From assembly GCF_016342705.1 (NCBI RefSeq), contig NZ_JAEINV010000009.1, positions 1 to 64,000 on the forward strand: 64,000 nucleotides of DNA, read 5' to 3'. This stretch comes from Lutibacter sp. (lineage in GTDB: Bacteria; Bacteroidota; Bacteroidia; Flavobacteriales; Flavobacteriaceae). Shown here one piece after another: positions 30,286 to 39,139 of the stretch. The position numbers were made by a program, and so were the translations under genes. Each line of letters starts with the position of its first letter. Positions within the stretch are counted from its first letter, which is position 1. Below the pieces are notes generated by a model. That model was not told where the DNA came from and did no database searches. It worked only from the letters and a program-made list of their open reading frames with translations.

Positions 30286-30843
30286 ATGAAAAACATTCGA
30301 AAATGGAGTAGAATACTTCATAGAGATATTGGTTTCTTCTTTATTGGTACCACATTAATTTATGCTATTTCTGGAATTGCTTTAAATCATATGAGCGACT
30401 GGAACCCAAATTATTCTGTTGAAAACAAACAGTTTTCTACATCATTAAACTTGGAAAAAACAGCTTCATTAAAAACTAATATTTTAAAATTACTTGATGA
30501 TATTGATAATAGAGATAATTATAAAAAACACTATTTTCCTTCACAAAATAATTTAAAAATATTTTTAAAAGGAGGTTCTTCAATTGTTGTAAATATAAAA
30601 AATGGTACTGGAAATGCTGAGTTTTTAAAAAGGCGTCCTATTTTTTATGAAGTAAATTACTTGCATTACAATCCTAATAAAATTTGGACGTGGTTTTCAG
30701 ATATTTTTGCTGGGGCCCTTATACTATTTGCAGTAACATCATTATTTATGAATAAAGGAAAAAACGGATTAAAAGGTTGGGGTGGAATATATACCGCATT
30801 AGGTTTTTTAATTCCACTACTCTTTATAATCATATATGCTTAA
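30286..30843 (+). CDS. PepSY-associated membrane protein
   Basis: 185 residues. N-terminal KWSRILHRDIGFFFIGTTLIYAISGIALNH is the characteristic first segment of PepSY-TM proteins, followed by a periplasmic domain of about 90 residues and two more hydrophobic segments (DIFAGALILFAVTSLFM, and YTALGFLIPLLFIIIYA at the end). Such proteins often accompany iron or haem reductase and lipoprotein genes. It follows the lipoprotein gene by 12 bp and ends at a bidirectional terminator shared with aroC. Its activity is not known. Confidence 0.8.
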   Translation: MKNIRKWSRILHRDIGFFFIGTTLIYAISGIALNHMSDWNPNYSVENKQFSTSLNLEKTASLKTNILKLLDDIDNRDNYKKHYFPSQNNLKIFLKGGSSIVVNIKNGTGNAEFLKRRPIFYEVNYLHYNPNKIWTWFSDIFAGALILFAVTSLFMNKGKNGLKGWGGIYTALGFLIPLLFIIIYA

Positions 30844-30845
30844 AA

Positions 30846-30880
30846 AAATACGGCTGAAATTTAATTTCAGCCGTATTTCT
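30846..30880. terminator. Bidirectional terminator between the PepSY gene and aroC
   Basis: A 15-bp perfect stem (30846-30860 with 30864-30878, core TACGGCTGAAA / TTTCAGCCGTA) with a 3-nt loop and A/T flanks serves the two converging genes. Confidence 0.88.
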
Positions 30881-31929
30881 TATTTATTCAATAACATAAA
30901 ATCTACCAATACCATAGCAGCTAAAGCTTCTACAATAGGCACAGCTCTTGGCACAACACAAGGATCGTGACGACCTTTCCCATGCATTTCAACAATGTTA
31001 CCACTTTTATCTATAGTTTGTTGCCCCTGCATTATAGTAGCTACAGGCTTAAAAGCAACTCTAAAATAAATATCCATTCCGTTACTTATTCCTCCTTGAA
31101 TACCTCCTGAAAGATTGGTTTTAGTTGAGCCATCAGCGTTAAATATATCATTATGCTCACTACCTTTCATTTTTGCACCACAAAAACCACTACCATATTC
31201 AAAACCTTTCACTGCATTAATTGAAAGCATTGCTTTTCCTAGCTGTGCGTGTAATTTATCAAAAATAGGTTCTCCTAATCCCACCGGGACATTTTTAATG
31301 ACACAAGTTACCGTTCCGCCAATAGTATCGCCTTTCTTTCTTATTTCATCAATCTTTTTAATCATTTTTTCAGCAACTTCATCATCTGGACAACGAACAA
31401 TATTATCTTCCGTTTTAGAAAAATCTAAATCCTGATATGGCTTTTCTAAAAACAAATCACCAACTGATGACGTATATGCATTTATTTTAATTTCAGGAAT
31501 TACTTGTTTTGCTATTGCTCCACCAACAACCCAATTAGCAGTTTCTCTTGCTGAAGTTCTTCCACCGCCTCTATAATCTCTAACACCATATTTCTTATCA
31601 TATGTATAATCTGCATGAGATGGCCTATATGAATCTTTTATATGAGTATAATCGTTTGAACGCTGGTGTACATTATTAATTATAAATCCAATAGAAGCTC
31701 CAGTTGTTTTCCCTTCAAAAATACCTGAAAGAAACTGAACCTCATCTGGTTCTTTCCTTTGCGTAACAATTTTAGACTGACCAGGTTTTCTTCTATCCAA
31801 CTCCGCTTGAATTTCCTCTAAGTCAAGATCAATTCCTGCAGGACAACCATCAATAACCCCACCAATAGCAGGTCCATGAGATTCTCCAAAAGTTGTTATC
31901 GTAAATATTTTTCCAAATGAATTAGACAT
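30880..31929 (-). CDS. aroC: Chorismate synthase
   Basis: 349 residues, the normal length. Converts 5-enolpyruvylshikimate-3-phosphate to chorismate with reduced FMN, the last common step of aromatic amino-acid synthesis. Family signatures include [20 protein letters not shown] at the start, the [14 protein letters not shown] phosphate-binding motif and [19 protein letters not shown] near the end. The ATG at 31929 follows a -7 promoter element at 31946-31953. Confidence 0.97.
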   Translation of the reverse strand: MSNSFGKIFTITTFGESHGPAIGGVIDGCPAGIDLDLEEIQAELDRRKPGQSKIVTQRKEPDEVQFLSGIFEGKTTGASIGFIINNVHQRSNDYTHIKDSYRPSHADYTYDKKYGVRDYRGGGRTSARETANWVVGGAIAKQVIPEIKINAYTSSVGDLFLEKPYQDLDFSKTEDNIVRCPDDEVAEKMIKKIDEIRKKGDTIGGTVTCVIKNVPVGLGEPIFDKLHAQLGKAMLSINAVKGFEYGSGFCGAKMKGSEHNDIFNADGSTKTNLSGGIQGGISNGMDIYFRVAFKPVATIMQGQQTIDKSGNIVEMHGKGRHDPCVVPRAVPIVEALAAMVLVDFMLLNK

Positions 31930-31945
31930 AGTACTATTTTAGCGA

Positions 31946-31953
31946 CAAATGTA
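31946..31953 (-). promoter_or_regulatory. -7 element for aroC
   Basis: On the minus strand the sequence reads TACATTTG, an exact TAnnTTTG match, 16 bp before the aroC ATG. No clear -33 TTG. Confidence 0.5.
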
Positions 31954-31997
31954 AAAAAAGAATTTTACAGATCTGTTAATAATGTATTGAAATAAAT

Positions 31998-32749
31998 TTA
32001 AAAAAACCACAACTTTATTGCCAAAATGATAACCATAACAATTAAAAATTTTTGTAATAACGTATCGCCTTTTTTAACTGACCACCTACTAGCTAACCAC
32101 CCACCAATTGAATTTCCAATGGCTAAAATTAACCCCAATTTCCAATTAATTTTATCGCTATAAGCAAAAACTGCCACAGCTGAAATTGTAAAATTAAGGC
32201 AACCATAACCTTTATAGCATTACTTTTTACTAATGAAATATTATTAACGGATGATAATACAAACAGCATTATTATCCCTACACCTGCTTGAATAAAACCA
32301 CCATAAACCCCAACAAAAAAGAATATTAATATACTTATCCATAAATGCTTACCAGTAGTTTTTTCAAGGCTATCCAATTGCTTATATTTTGATTTTAAAA
32401 CCATAAACGCAACTACCATTATCATTATAACTGCTAAAATTTTATTGAAAGTCTCACCTTTAATATCTATAGCAATTTGAGCTCCCAAAATAGAACCAAA
32501 CAAAGCAGAAATACCAATATAAATACTGAAAGGGAATGTAACTATTCCTTTACTTTTAAAACCAGCGGTAGTAAAAATACTTTGAAATAGAATTCCAATT
32601 CTGTTTGTTCCATTTGCAATATTTGGAGGTAAACCTAAAAAAATTAGAATTGGCAATGTTAATAATGATCCTCCACCAGCAATAGTATTTATAAAACCTG
32701 CAATAAACCCAATTGAAATTAAAATGAGTATTTGTAACGTAGCATCCAT
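31998..32749 (-). pseudogene. TauE/SafE-family sulfite/anion exporter, frameshifted
   Basis: The open frame from 32749 codes for an intact TauE/SafE start (IGFIAGFINTIAGGGSLLTLPILIFLGLPPNIANGTNR, split by family motifs) and runs on to a nonsense tail ending at 32129. Past about 32191-32199 the missing end is found in the next frame: NFTISAVAVFAYSDKINW, then GLILAIGNSIGGWLASRWS, ending IKLWFF at 31998. Adding one base in the run at 32191-32199 would restore a 250-residue protein of normal length. So this is either a recent one-base deletion or an assembly error. Members export sulfite, sulfoacetate or similar anions across the inner membrane. It is next to the tRNA-Ser attachment site. Confidence 0.85.
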
Positions 32750-32816
32750 AAAATTAAATGATTAGCAAAAGTACTGTATTTATTTATGAAAAAAATTGAA
32801 AAAAAACACAAAAATA

Positions 32817-32848
32817 TTTGAGCAAAAGAAAAAAGGTTTCTATATTTG
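32817..32848 (+). promoter_or_regulatory. Promoter of tRNA-Ser
   Basis: TTTG (32817-32820), a 20-bp spacer and TATATTTG (32841-32848) form a textbook Bacteroidota promoter. Transcription would begin near 32855, about 30 nt before the mature tRNA. Confidence 0.8.
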
Positions 32849-32884
32849 CACCCGCATTCAGCGAATAGCTGATGAGACACTCAA

Positions 32885-32969
32885 GGAGAAATGGCAGAGT
32901 GGTCGAATGCGGCAGTCTTGAAAACTGTTGAGGGTCACACCTCCGGGGGTTCGAATCCCTCTTTCTCCG
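32885..32969 (+). tRNA. tRNA-Ser (anticodon UGA)
   Basis: An 85-nt class II tRNA. Acceptor stem GGAGAAA pairs with TTTCTCC plus a G discriminator. The anticodon loop CTTGAAA is closed by CAGT/ACTG. A long variable arm precedes the T arm with GGTTCGAATCC. CCA is not encoded. The 3' end of the gene is the attachment site of the element that follows and remains intact. Confidence 0.96.
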
Positions 32970-32972
32970 CAA
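32958..32972 (+). repeat. Left attachment site (attL), overlapping the tRNA-Ser 3' end
   Basis: CCTCTTTCTCCGCAA, including the tRNA acceptor-stem 3' strand, recurs exactly at 46663-46677. The next base differs (A here, T on the right). The pair marks the ends of a site-specific integrant. Confidence 0.9.
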
Positions 32973-32976
32973 AAAA

Positions 32977-33012
32977 CCCTGTAAATCATTGATTTACAGG
33001 GTTTTATTTTTT
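32977..33012 (+). terminator. Element-borne terminator behind tRNA-Ser
   Basis: A 12-bp perfect stem (CCCTGTAAATCA / TGATTTACAGGG, 32977-33001) with a 1-nt centre is followed by TTTTATTTTTT. It lies inside the element, so it replaces the chromosomal tRNA terminator that now sits beyond attR. Confidence 0.85.
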
Positions 33013-33140
33013 AAGGCGACAGGATAGGTGATAATTCTAAAGTTGAAGTATTTCAAAAACATTTATTAATTAATCATTTAAATGCAATTATACGGCCGTT
33101 TAGTGGTTTGCAAATGTGCTTACTTTACGACCGGCATTGA

Positions 33141-34115
33141 TTAGTTAAATTTTCCTGTTATTTGTGAAATATCAAAGTTTCCATTAATTTCTTGAACTTC
33201 AATTTTACCAAGTAAGATGTCAAAGAAGAGATTCCTTATTTTATCAAAAGTCAAAGTAACAGGTTCTCCCTTGGAATTAACACCCAAGTCATAATTTTTG
33301 AGTAATTGTGAACCCAAACTTGCTGCTGTTAGTAAAAAATGATTTTGAAATTTGTCCATATCCAATAAGTCAGCAGCCAAAACTTTACCAACAACAGTAT
33401 AACTTCTTAATGTTTTCTGAGTTTCTTCATTAGTAAGCGTTGTTTTTACTGCGTCAAATTCAAGATTCATTTCAATTTTACCCGAATTAGCTCTCTGTTT
33501 CATGCCTTTATAAAGGGAACCTAAGTCAGCTAAACTTAAATTAAAGAATTTTGTACCTGGTATCATTACAATTTTCTCAATTGAAAAAGCACTTGGTAAT
33601 AATAGCCATACTGCTTGTGAAGCTTTAATTGACGGAGTATTAAAAGTACCAACAATTGAATTTGTAATATCAATATTTTGAGTTGCAAATACGCCACCAA
33701 TAACAACGCAATTCTGTAAAATAATTTCATCAGCGTAAATACTTCCTGCCACAAATGCATTGTAAAGCGTTACACTTTTAGCATTTATGTCTGAATAAAA
33801 CATAATATTACATTTTGGCGCTCTGGAAACAATAGAGTTAGCTGAACCAACGCTCTTTTTGAAAGAGATATTACCAGTTGCTTCACTGTTTACATACAAT
33901 TCAAGTTGCGTAAAAACAGCTCCTTTAATTTCAGAATCACCTTGTTGAATTTCTAGTTTATGTGCATAAACTGCTCCCTCAATAACTGAGTTTCCTTGAA
34001 TTGTTATTGTTCTGTCAAGTTCTACTATTTTTTCAGGTAGTATTGAGCCTTTAACCAAATTATCTTTAAGTTGTATATTCGTCTCATTAAAACGAAGTTC
34101 TTTTAATTCTTTCAT
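33141..34115 (-). CDS. Bactofilin-like beta-solenoid protein, last gene of the SPFH operon
   Basis: 324 residues. Residues about 30-165 are a ladder of short repeats with small side chains and turns (TIQGNSVIEGAVYAHKLEI, GDSEIKGAVFTQLELYV, NAFVAGSIYADEIIL, NCVVIGGVFATQNIDI), the pattern of bactofilins and other polymer-forming beta-solenoids. The C-terminal half (from about 170) is different, mixed alpha/beta, and I do not recognise it. No signal peptide or membrane helix is present, so it should be cytoplasmic, perhaps forming a scaffold. It follows the preceding operon gene by 11 bp. Relation to bactofilin is by pattern and not sure; an S-layer or adhesin role is unlikely without a signal peptide. 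Confidence 0.68.
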   Translation of the reverse strand: MKELKELRFNETNIQLKDNLVKGSILPEKIVELDRTITIQGNSVIEGAVYAHKLEIQQGDSEIKGAVFTQLELYVNSEATGNISFKKSVGSANSIVSRAPKCNIMFYSDINAKSVTLYNAFVAGSIYADEIILQNCVVIGGVFATQNIDITNSIVGTFNTPSIKASQAVWLLLPSAFSIEKIVMIPGTKFFNLSLADLGSLYKGMKQRANSGKIEMNLEFDAVKTTLTNEETQKTLRSYTVVGKVLAADLLDMDKFQNHFLLTAASLGSQLLKNYDLGVNSKGEPVTLTFDKIRNLFFDILLGKIEVQEINGNFDISQITGKFN

Positions 34116-34126
34116 GTTTTTAAGTT

Positions 34127-35194
34127 TTAAATTTTTTGAAAATTAATTACTTTCATTGAGCCAAGATTGGCTATTTTCTGAATCATCTCTTTGACTCTTT
34201 CAGCATGCTGGTCAGCAGAGGAATATGACTTATTCAACTCAGAGTTAAAATACAAATTCAAATTGTCGTTATATTCCTTTGGAATAGCACTCCACGAATT
34301 TGACGCTTCAGCGAAATGTTCAATTATCTCACTTTTTTTATTGCTCTCTTGAAGTGCCGTTAAAAATGTGGGAGTAAACAAATTCTTAGCAATCTGATTT
34401 TTTTCGTTATTTGTCTCAATGAAACAAACAGGAGAAAATTTTTGATTATCAAAATTTTCATTCAACATACATCTTTGTATCGTATTGTTTAACTTTTTCT
34501 GTTGCCACAAAAAAACCTTTGCTTGATTCAAAGTGTCTAAAGCTCTTTTCTTTGCGATTGAAGTGCTAATTTTAGTATGCAAATCCCCACATTCACCGCT
34601 TAGAATGGCTGCTGTATTTACCAAGTCATTTTCAGATGTTCTTTTGCTTTGAGCATCCGTTTCTTTTTTAAAAACAAATGTTGGCTTATCTAATTCATGA
34701 ATCCTATTTGATAATTCATTATTTAAATCATCAAAAATCTTAATATAGCGATTGGAAATCCTATTAAAATCTCCTTCCATCTGTTTCTTCTTGGTAAGGC
34801 AAGAATGAGCTAATTCTTTCAGATGCATTAATTGAGCATCAATATTCTGCGATAGTTCAGCCACTTGCTGACTAATTTCAGAACGGATATATCCAAAAAA
34901 ACCTGAAATGATTGTACTTGCAACCTTTTTAGAGTTTTTATCAATTGAAACTAGTTGTGCAGCTTCAGTAGCTACAACAGCTCCAGTAAGTAAGTTGACA
35001 TTTCTATTGCAATTTTCAACACTATTATCAAATGGATTAGTGTCTACATTGATATGTACATCTACTTCTTCGTATTCTGTCCCGCTAAAATGAGCCCTTC
35101 CTGACCCACCATTTTGAGAAGCTGGATAACTGTAGCTAACTGAACCTGAATAATGCACAGCTATCCTTTCTCTATAATTTCTAGTGTAACTCAT
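34127..35194 (-). CDS. Unknown helical protein, paralogue of the upstream gene product
   Basis: 355 residues, not recognised. It shares blocks with the 304-residue neighbour: LTGAVVATEAA, FFGYIRSEISQQVAELSQNIDAQLM and NRYIKIFDDLNNELSNRIHELDKPT. The segment from about residue 95 to 260 is strongly helical with coiled-coil character. Unlike the neighbour it has an N-terminal extension of about 60 residues rich in Ser, Gly and Tyr (SGSVSYSYPASQNGGSGRAH), which looks flexible. No signal peptide or membrane helix is present. Tandem paralogues 11 bp apart suggest a hetero-oligomer. Confidence 0.72.
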   Translation of the reverse strand: MSYTRNYRERIAVHYSGSVSYSYPASQNGGSGRAHFSGTEYEEVDVHINVDTNPFDNSVENCNRNVNLLTGAVVATEAAQLVSIDKNSKKVASTIISGFFGYIRSEISQQVAELSQNIDAQLMHLKELAHSCLTKKKQMEGDFNRISNRYIKIFDDLNNELSNRIHELDKPTFVFKKETDAQSKRTSENDLVNTAAILSGECGDLHTKISTSIAKKRALDTLNQAKVFLWQQKKLNNTIQRCMLNENFDNQKFSPVCFIETNNEKNQIAKNLFTPTFLTALQESNKKSEIIEHFAEASNSWSAIPKEYNDNLNLYFNSELNKSYSSADQHAERVKEMIQKIANLGSMKVINFQKI

Positions 35195-35205
35195 ATTTTT
35201 ATCAT

Positions 35206-36120
35206 TTAAATGGTTTGGAAATTATTAGATTGAAACAATTGCATAGCCAAATCCTTTACCCTTTGTGCTTTAGATGAAGAAGATAGTAATTTACTGAACT
35301 CATTTTTAATTTCAGAATTTGGAGCTGTCTTTTGTGACCATTCAACATTATTCATTTCAGTATAAGCAGAATTCTGAATTGCAGATTTTGAGAAATTATC
35401 TAACTCAACATCAGAAATAATTATCTCTATATTCTTGCTATCTGTTTTATCTCTGTTACACTCACAAATTACAATAGGTATAAAAATTGTTGCATTTTCC
35501 GCATATCTGTTGTCATTAATAAGGATTTGGTCTGTAAGTTTTTTCTGAGTATTCATTTCAAAAAGAAAACTTCTCATAGAGTTGATTACATTTAGTCCTT
35601 TGAGTTTAATATTTGAAGCAACGATTCTCTGACTTAATGAAATCGATTCTAACTGTGTTATAGGTATTGATGCTGTCAGATATTTAGTTCTGTTGGAAAC
35701 TTTATCAACTTCTTTAATTGCAAAATCAATTGTTGGCTTATCTAGCTCAAAAACTCTTTGTTTTAGATTTGCATTAAGTCCATTAAAAAGTTTACCATAT
35801 CGCCCTGCAATCATATTGTAATCACGTTGCATTCTGTTTTTAATGCTTAACAAAGCATTTTTTTGCTGAACTAGCTGCATTAAGTTAGAATCAACATCGC
35901 TTTGCAGTTTAGCCATCTTCTGCGATATTTGGGAGCGTATTAGTGAATAAAACCCCTTATTCACATTGTTGCAAACATGATCGGCTGCTTTTTCTTCTGC
36001 GAAAATAACAGCAGTTTGCATAGCTACCACAGCGCCAGTTGTTGCGTTCACATGATGCGAAACGCTTCTGATTTCTTCTGCCATTGGCTTTGTATCTACC
36101 GTATAATTAAATGTTGCCAT
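35206..36120 (-). CDS. Unknown helical protein of the SPFH operon
   Basis: 304 residues, no family recognised. It shares the core of the next gene's product: ATTGAVVAMQTA, FYSLIRSQISQKMAKLQSDVDSNLMQL and GRYGKLFNGLNANLKQRVFELDKPT. Long amphipathic helices dominate residues 50-170; the C-terminal third has a short strand-like block (ATIFIPIVICECNRD) and a helical end. It lacks a signal peptide and membrane helices. The helical, oligomer-like build invites comparison with PspA/ESCRT-III proteins, but I see no sequence match, so that remains speculation. Confidence 0.72.
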   Translation of the reverse strand: MATFNYTVDTKPMAEEIRSVSHHVNATTGAVVAMQTAVIFAEEKAADHVCNNVNKGFYSLIRSQISQKMAKLQSDVDSNLMQLVQQKNALLSIKNRMQRDYNMIAGRYGKLFNGLNANLKQRVFELDKPTIDFAIKEVDKVSNRTKYLTASIPITQLESISLSQRIVASNIKLKGLNVINSMRSFLFEMNTQKKLTDQILINDNRYAENATIFIPIVICECNRDKTDSKNIEIIISDVELDNFSKSAIQNSAYTEMNNVEWSQKTAPNSEIKNEFSKLLSSSSKAQRVKDLAMQLFQSNNFQTI

Positions 36121-36141
36121 AATTTTTAATTTTAAATGAGT

Positions 36142-38385
36142 TTAATTATTTGTTTTATTATCGCCCTCATCTTCATTCTCGTTTGCATTCCCTTGCAGAA
36201 ACAGTATTGTCCATATGGCATTATCTCTATCAAATTCTTCATTGGGTTTAATATTCCATTTATTCATAATTTCTACTATCTCAGAATCTGATAATTCTTC
36301 AAGCTCCTCTTTTGTGTAAATCTCCGCATCTGTTTCCTGCTCTTCATCACTTTCCACTTCATCGGATTCTAAATTTTCTTCATTATTCTCTTCACCTAAC
36401 GAATGTTCTTCTTCGCTCCTAATAACTTCTTCATCAGAGCTCAAAATAGCAGCATTATCATCAACTACTTCTTCAATAACGGAAGTACTGCTAGCAATAT
36501 CTGCAGCTTCTTCAACATTTGTAGTTGGGTCCAAAACTAAATCTTCATCAAGTTCTCTCAATGTGTTCTTTGCAATACTTGGTAAATTTAAAGAGATATG
36601 ATCGTAAGTAATATCTTCAACATTAGGTTTTGGAGGCATTTCTGATGTTTTAGCAAACAATGGATTTACTGTAATTAAAGGCTTTCTCCTTTCGTCAAGT
36701 TCATGCACTTCGCTACTTGCAACTGCAATATCTTTTGAATTACCATCTCTTAGTAAAGCATCATAATAATCTATATGCTCAAATTTTCCTGCTTTAACAT
36801 CAATATCCTCTTTTAGACGTTCCATATAGCTCTCAAAATCCATCTGAACATTTTCGAATTCTTTAGATTGTAATTCAAATGCCGCAAATACTTCTGCGGA
36901 ATTTTCAGTAGCAGTTACAACTGTTGAATCAAGCGAACCACCTGATTTAGCCATGCTGTCTTCTGTTTTCTTTAAAGAAGTTAAGGTATTGTATGCTGCA
37001 ACATAATCTCGTAAACTGGCACGCATTAAATTAATTAAGTCTGCACTTTCAGCACGATTTCTGCCATAGAAATCTTCAGTATCTTGATGCCATTTGTTTA
37101 GGTAACTAATTTTTTGACCTTTAATATGATTGTAGATTTTTAATCTTTCAATTCTTGTTTCATTCATTAAGTTTTGAACTATAGGCGCAACAATTTCTTC
37201 ATGAATTTGATGAACCCCAAATGGGAAATTTGTAGTGCTTCCATCTTCTGCTGTCCAAGTATCTGAAAGTAAATTGTATCTAACTTTTGAACTTTCTTTT
37301 AATTGAAAAGGAACATAATCACTTACTGCTTCGGCATAATTGAAATTTTCATTTTTTATCCTTTCAATTTCAGATGCCTCTAATACAGGTGAATAGTGAT
37401 TATAAGGTGATTTTAATATTTTATAAAGTACCTTATTTGATTCAAATACAATTTTGTCAGTAGAAGCTACTTTAAGTGCGGAAATTGCTTGAACTGAGCT
37501 AGCCATTGTAACCATTAAGCCCCTTAATACATCCTCAAATTGAGCAGAATGTCTTGAAAGCGAATCTTTAAGTTTGTTCAGCTCTTGAAATTTAGCAATA
37601 TCATCCTTGTGTTTTTCAGTATTAAAAACCTCAAAAACGGGCGAACCTTCAGGAACTTCATTTGTTGAAAACTCTTTTAAGAAATTCAAATAACTGCTTT
37701 CATTTGCAACTAGAGGCAATGAAACCGAAGTAACATCTAAATCGTCCATGCAGTATGAAATAGTCCGCAAAGACCTTTCTAATTTTCCAAAATAATCGTG
37801 TTGGTTAATTTGCTGCATTGAAGTAGAATATTGGGCGGTTTCAATTTCTTCAATTTCAACTGATGATTCTACTAAAGGAGCTTGGGCTGATAAATTTTCC
37901 AAACTCGAAATAGTTTCAATTAATAAATCATTTTGTCTTGAAAGTTGCAATTTAACTTCTGACTCATCAACCATTCCTGTATAGTCGACTATAAAGCTTT
38001 TACTTTCATATTTTATTTGGTCTGCAACTGGCACATAAGCAACACCCAATTTACTTACTTTATAATCACGGAAAATTTCCTTGTGTAGTTTTTTAAATTC
38101 ATTTACTCTTTCATCAAGTACCACAATTTGTTTTATTAATCCGCTTTCTTTAATCATGAAATAGATAAAAGGAATTATCAAAATGCAAAGCACCCATTTC
38201 CATAATTTGGCTTTTGCCAAATCCTGATTTAAAACGCTTTTTTCTTCTTCGAGTTTCACAATTTCTTTTTCAATGCGTTCTTCTTCTTGTACTATTTTTT
38301 CAGCCATTTGCTGATAATAGTTAAATAATATCTTCGCTTGGTCTTGGAAAATATTACTTGTTTCAGGGAAAATTTTACCTTTCAT
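36142..38385 (-). CDS. Large single-pass coiled-coil membrane protein with acidic tail and possible HeH/LEM-like end
   Basis: 747 residues, unrecognised as a whole. Residues 25-60 form a charged coiled coil (EEERIEKEIVKLEEEKS) directly before one transmembrane helix (about 61-78, LWKWVLCILIIPFIYFMI). A long helical and partly globular part follows to about 600. Residues 600-690 are low-complexity and very acidic. The last ordered segment, about 690-731 (YTKEELEELSDSEIVEIMNK, then WNI...NAIWTILFLQ), has the helix-extension-helix look of SAP/LEM/Rho-N-like folds, which bind nucleic acid or proteins. It is the largest gene of the operon and its only clear single-pass anchor. Homology of the tail is inferred from pattern. 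Confidence 0.75.
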   Translation of the reverse strand: MKGKIFPETSNIFQDQAKILFNYYQQMAEKIVQEEERIEKEIVKLEEEKSVLNQDLAKAKLWKWVLCILIIPFIYFMIKESGLIKQIVVLDERVNEFKKLHKEIFRDYKVSKLGVAYVPVADQIKYESKSFIVDYTGMVDESEVKLQLSRQNDLLIETISSLENLSAQAPLVESSVEIEEIETAQYSTSMQQINQHDYFGKLERSLRTISYCMDDLDVTSVSLPLVANESSYLNFLKEFSTNEVPEGSPVFEVFNTEKHKDDIAKFQELNKLKDSLSRHSAQFEDVLRGLMVTMASSVQAISALKVASTDKIVFESNKVLYKILKSPYNHYSPVLEASEIERIKNENFNYAEAVSDYVPFQLKESSKVRYNLLSDTWTAEDGSTTNFPFGVHQIHEEIVAPIVQNLMNETRIERLKIYNHIKGQKISYLNKWHQDTEDFYGRNRAESADLINLMRASLRDYVAAYNTLTSLKKTEDSMAKSGGSLDSTVVTATENSAEVFAAFELQSKEFENVQMDFESYMERLKEDIDVKAGKFEHIDYYDALLRDGNSKDIAVASSEVHELDERRKPLITVNPLFAKTSEMPPKPNVEDITYDHISLNLPSIAKNTLRELDEDLVLDPTTNVEEAADIASSTSVIEEVVDDNAAILSSDEEVIRSEEEHSLGEENNEENLESDEVESDEEQETDAEIYTKEELEELSDSEIVEIMNKWNIKPNEEFDRDNAIWTILFLQGNANENEDEGDNKTNN

Positions 38386-38409
38386 ACTTTTTAAATTTTT
38401 AGATTTATA

Positions 38410-39120
38410 TTAATTGGAAAAAACTTGTTTTCTTTCTATTAAAGTGCGATTACAATTCTGTATCTTGTCGTTTATTTTTTCGAGATCCAAAGGAATATCA
38501 AAAAAACAACCATTTAACACTCTCATTTCTTCAACAAACTTTGCTTCAAGTTCATTAGCATTTCTATTATTAGATGGAGAAAGAAAGCGAAGATTCTCCT
38601 GCAAATCCTTTAATTTATTAATAATGTCCATTGGGATATTTTTCATCTGATCAATTTTTAGCTGAACTTCTTTAGTCGCTTTTTTCATTTCATCAATCCT
38701 GTCACGATTTAGTTTTTCCTCTACATAAACTTCTTGAATTTTATCTGAAGAAGAAAAAGCCAAGAAAAAACCTATTAATAAAAAGAAAAATAAAATTCCC
38801 TGAATTATGATTTGGCTTGTAAAATGAATAGGTTTTACAGAATTGAATACTATCATTGCGCCAATAGCAAGTAGCATATAAAAAAAAGTGAAAAACCATC
38901 GCAGTCCGATTGAACCAATAGTTTTTTGAGATTTATCTTTAAAATTTACCCATGGTACAAAAATATCAATAAATAGGAGGCTGTAAGTTATTGTTGATAC
39001 TACAATGGTCAACGTAAGTATTTCGGTTTGAACATTTCTTCCAAAATGTAGGAAACAAAGAATCAGTAATGCCTCGCCAAATATGACGAGCAATAGAGAA
39101 AATATTTTTTTGGTATTCAT
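38410..39120 (-). CDS. Four-helix membrane protein with cytoplasmic coiled coil, SPFH operon
   Basis: 236 residues. Four hydrophobic segments (about 7-25, 33-53, 72-91, 100-122) are followed by a basic helical domain of about 110 residues (RDRIDEMKKATKEVQLKIDQM and onward) predicted to be a coiled coil on the cytoplasmic side. No known family recognised. It lies 19 bp after the SPFH gene and 24 bp before the large coiled-coil gene. In position it resembles the membrane partners (YdjG/YdjH) that accompany YdjI-type SPFH proteins in Bacillus, but I see no sequence similarity to claim. Confidence 0.75.
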   Translation of the reverse strand: MNTKKIFSLLLVIFGEALLILCFLHFGRNVQTEILTLTIVVSTITYSLLFIDIFVPWVNFKDKSQKTIGSIGLRWFFTFFYMLLAIGAMIVFNSVKPIHFTSQIIIQGILFFFLLIGFFLAFSSSDKIQEVYVEEKLNRDRIDEMKKATKEVQLKIDQMKNIPMDIINKLKDLQENLRFLSPSNNRNANELEAKFVEEMRVLNGCFFDIPLDLEKINDKIQNCNRTLIERKQVFSN

Positions 39121-39139
39121 AATTTTTATATTTTAAAAG

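Noticed and set aside
32784-32972. 62-codon minus-strand reading frame
   Set aside because: It lies antisense to the tRNA-Ser gene and its promoter; the open frame is accidental.
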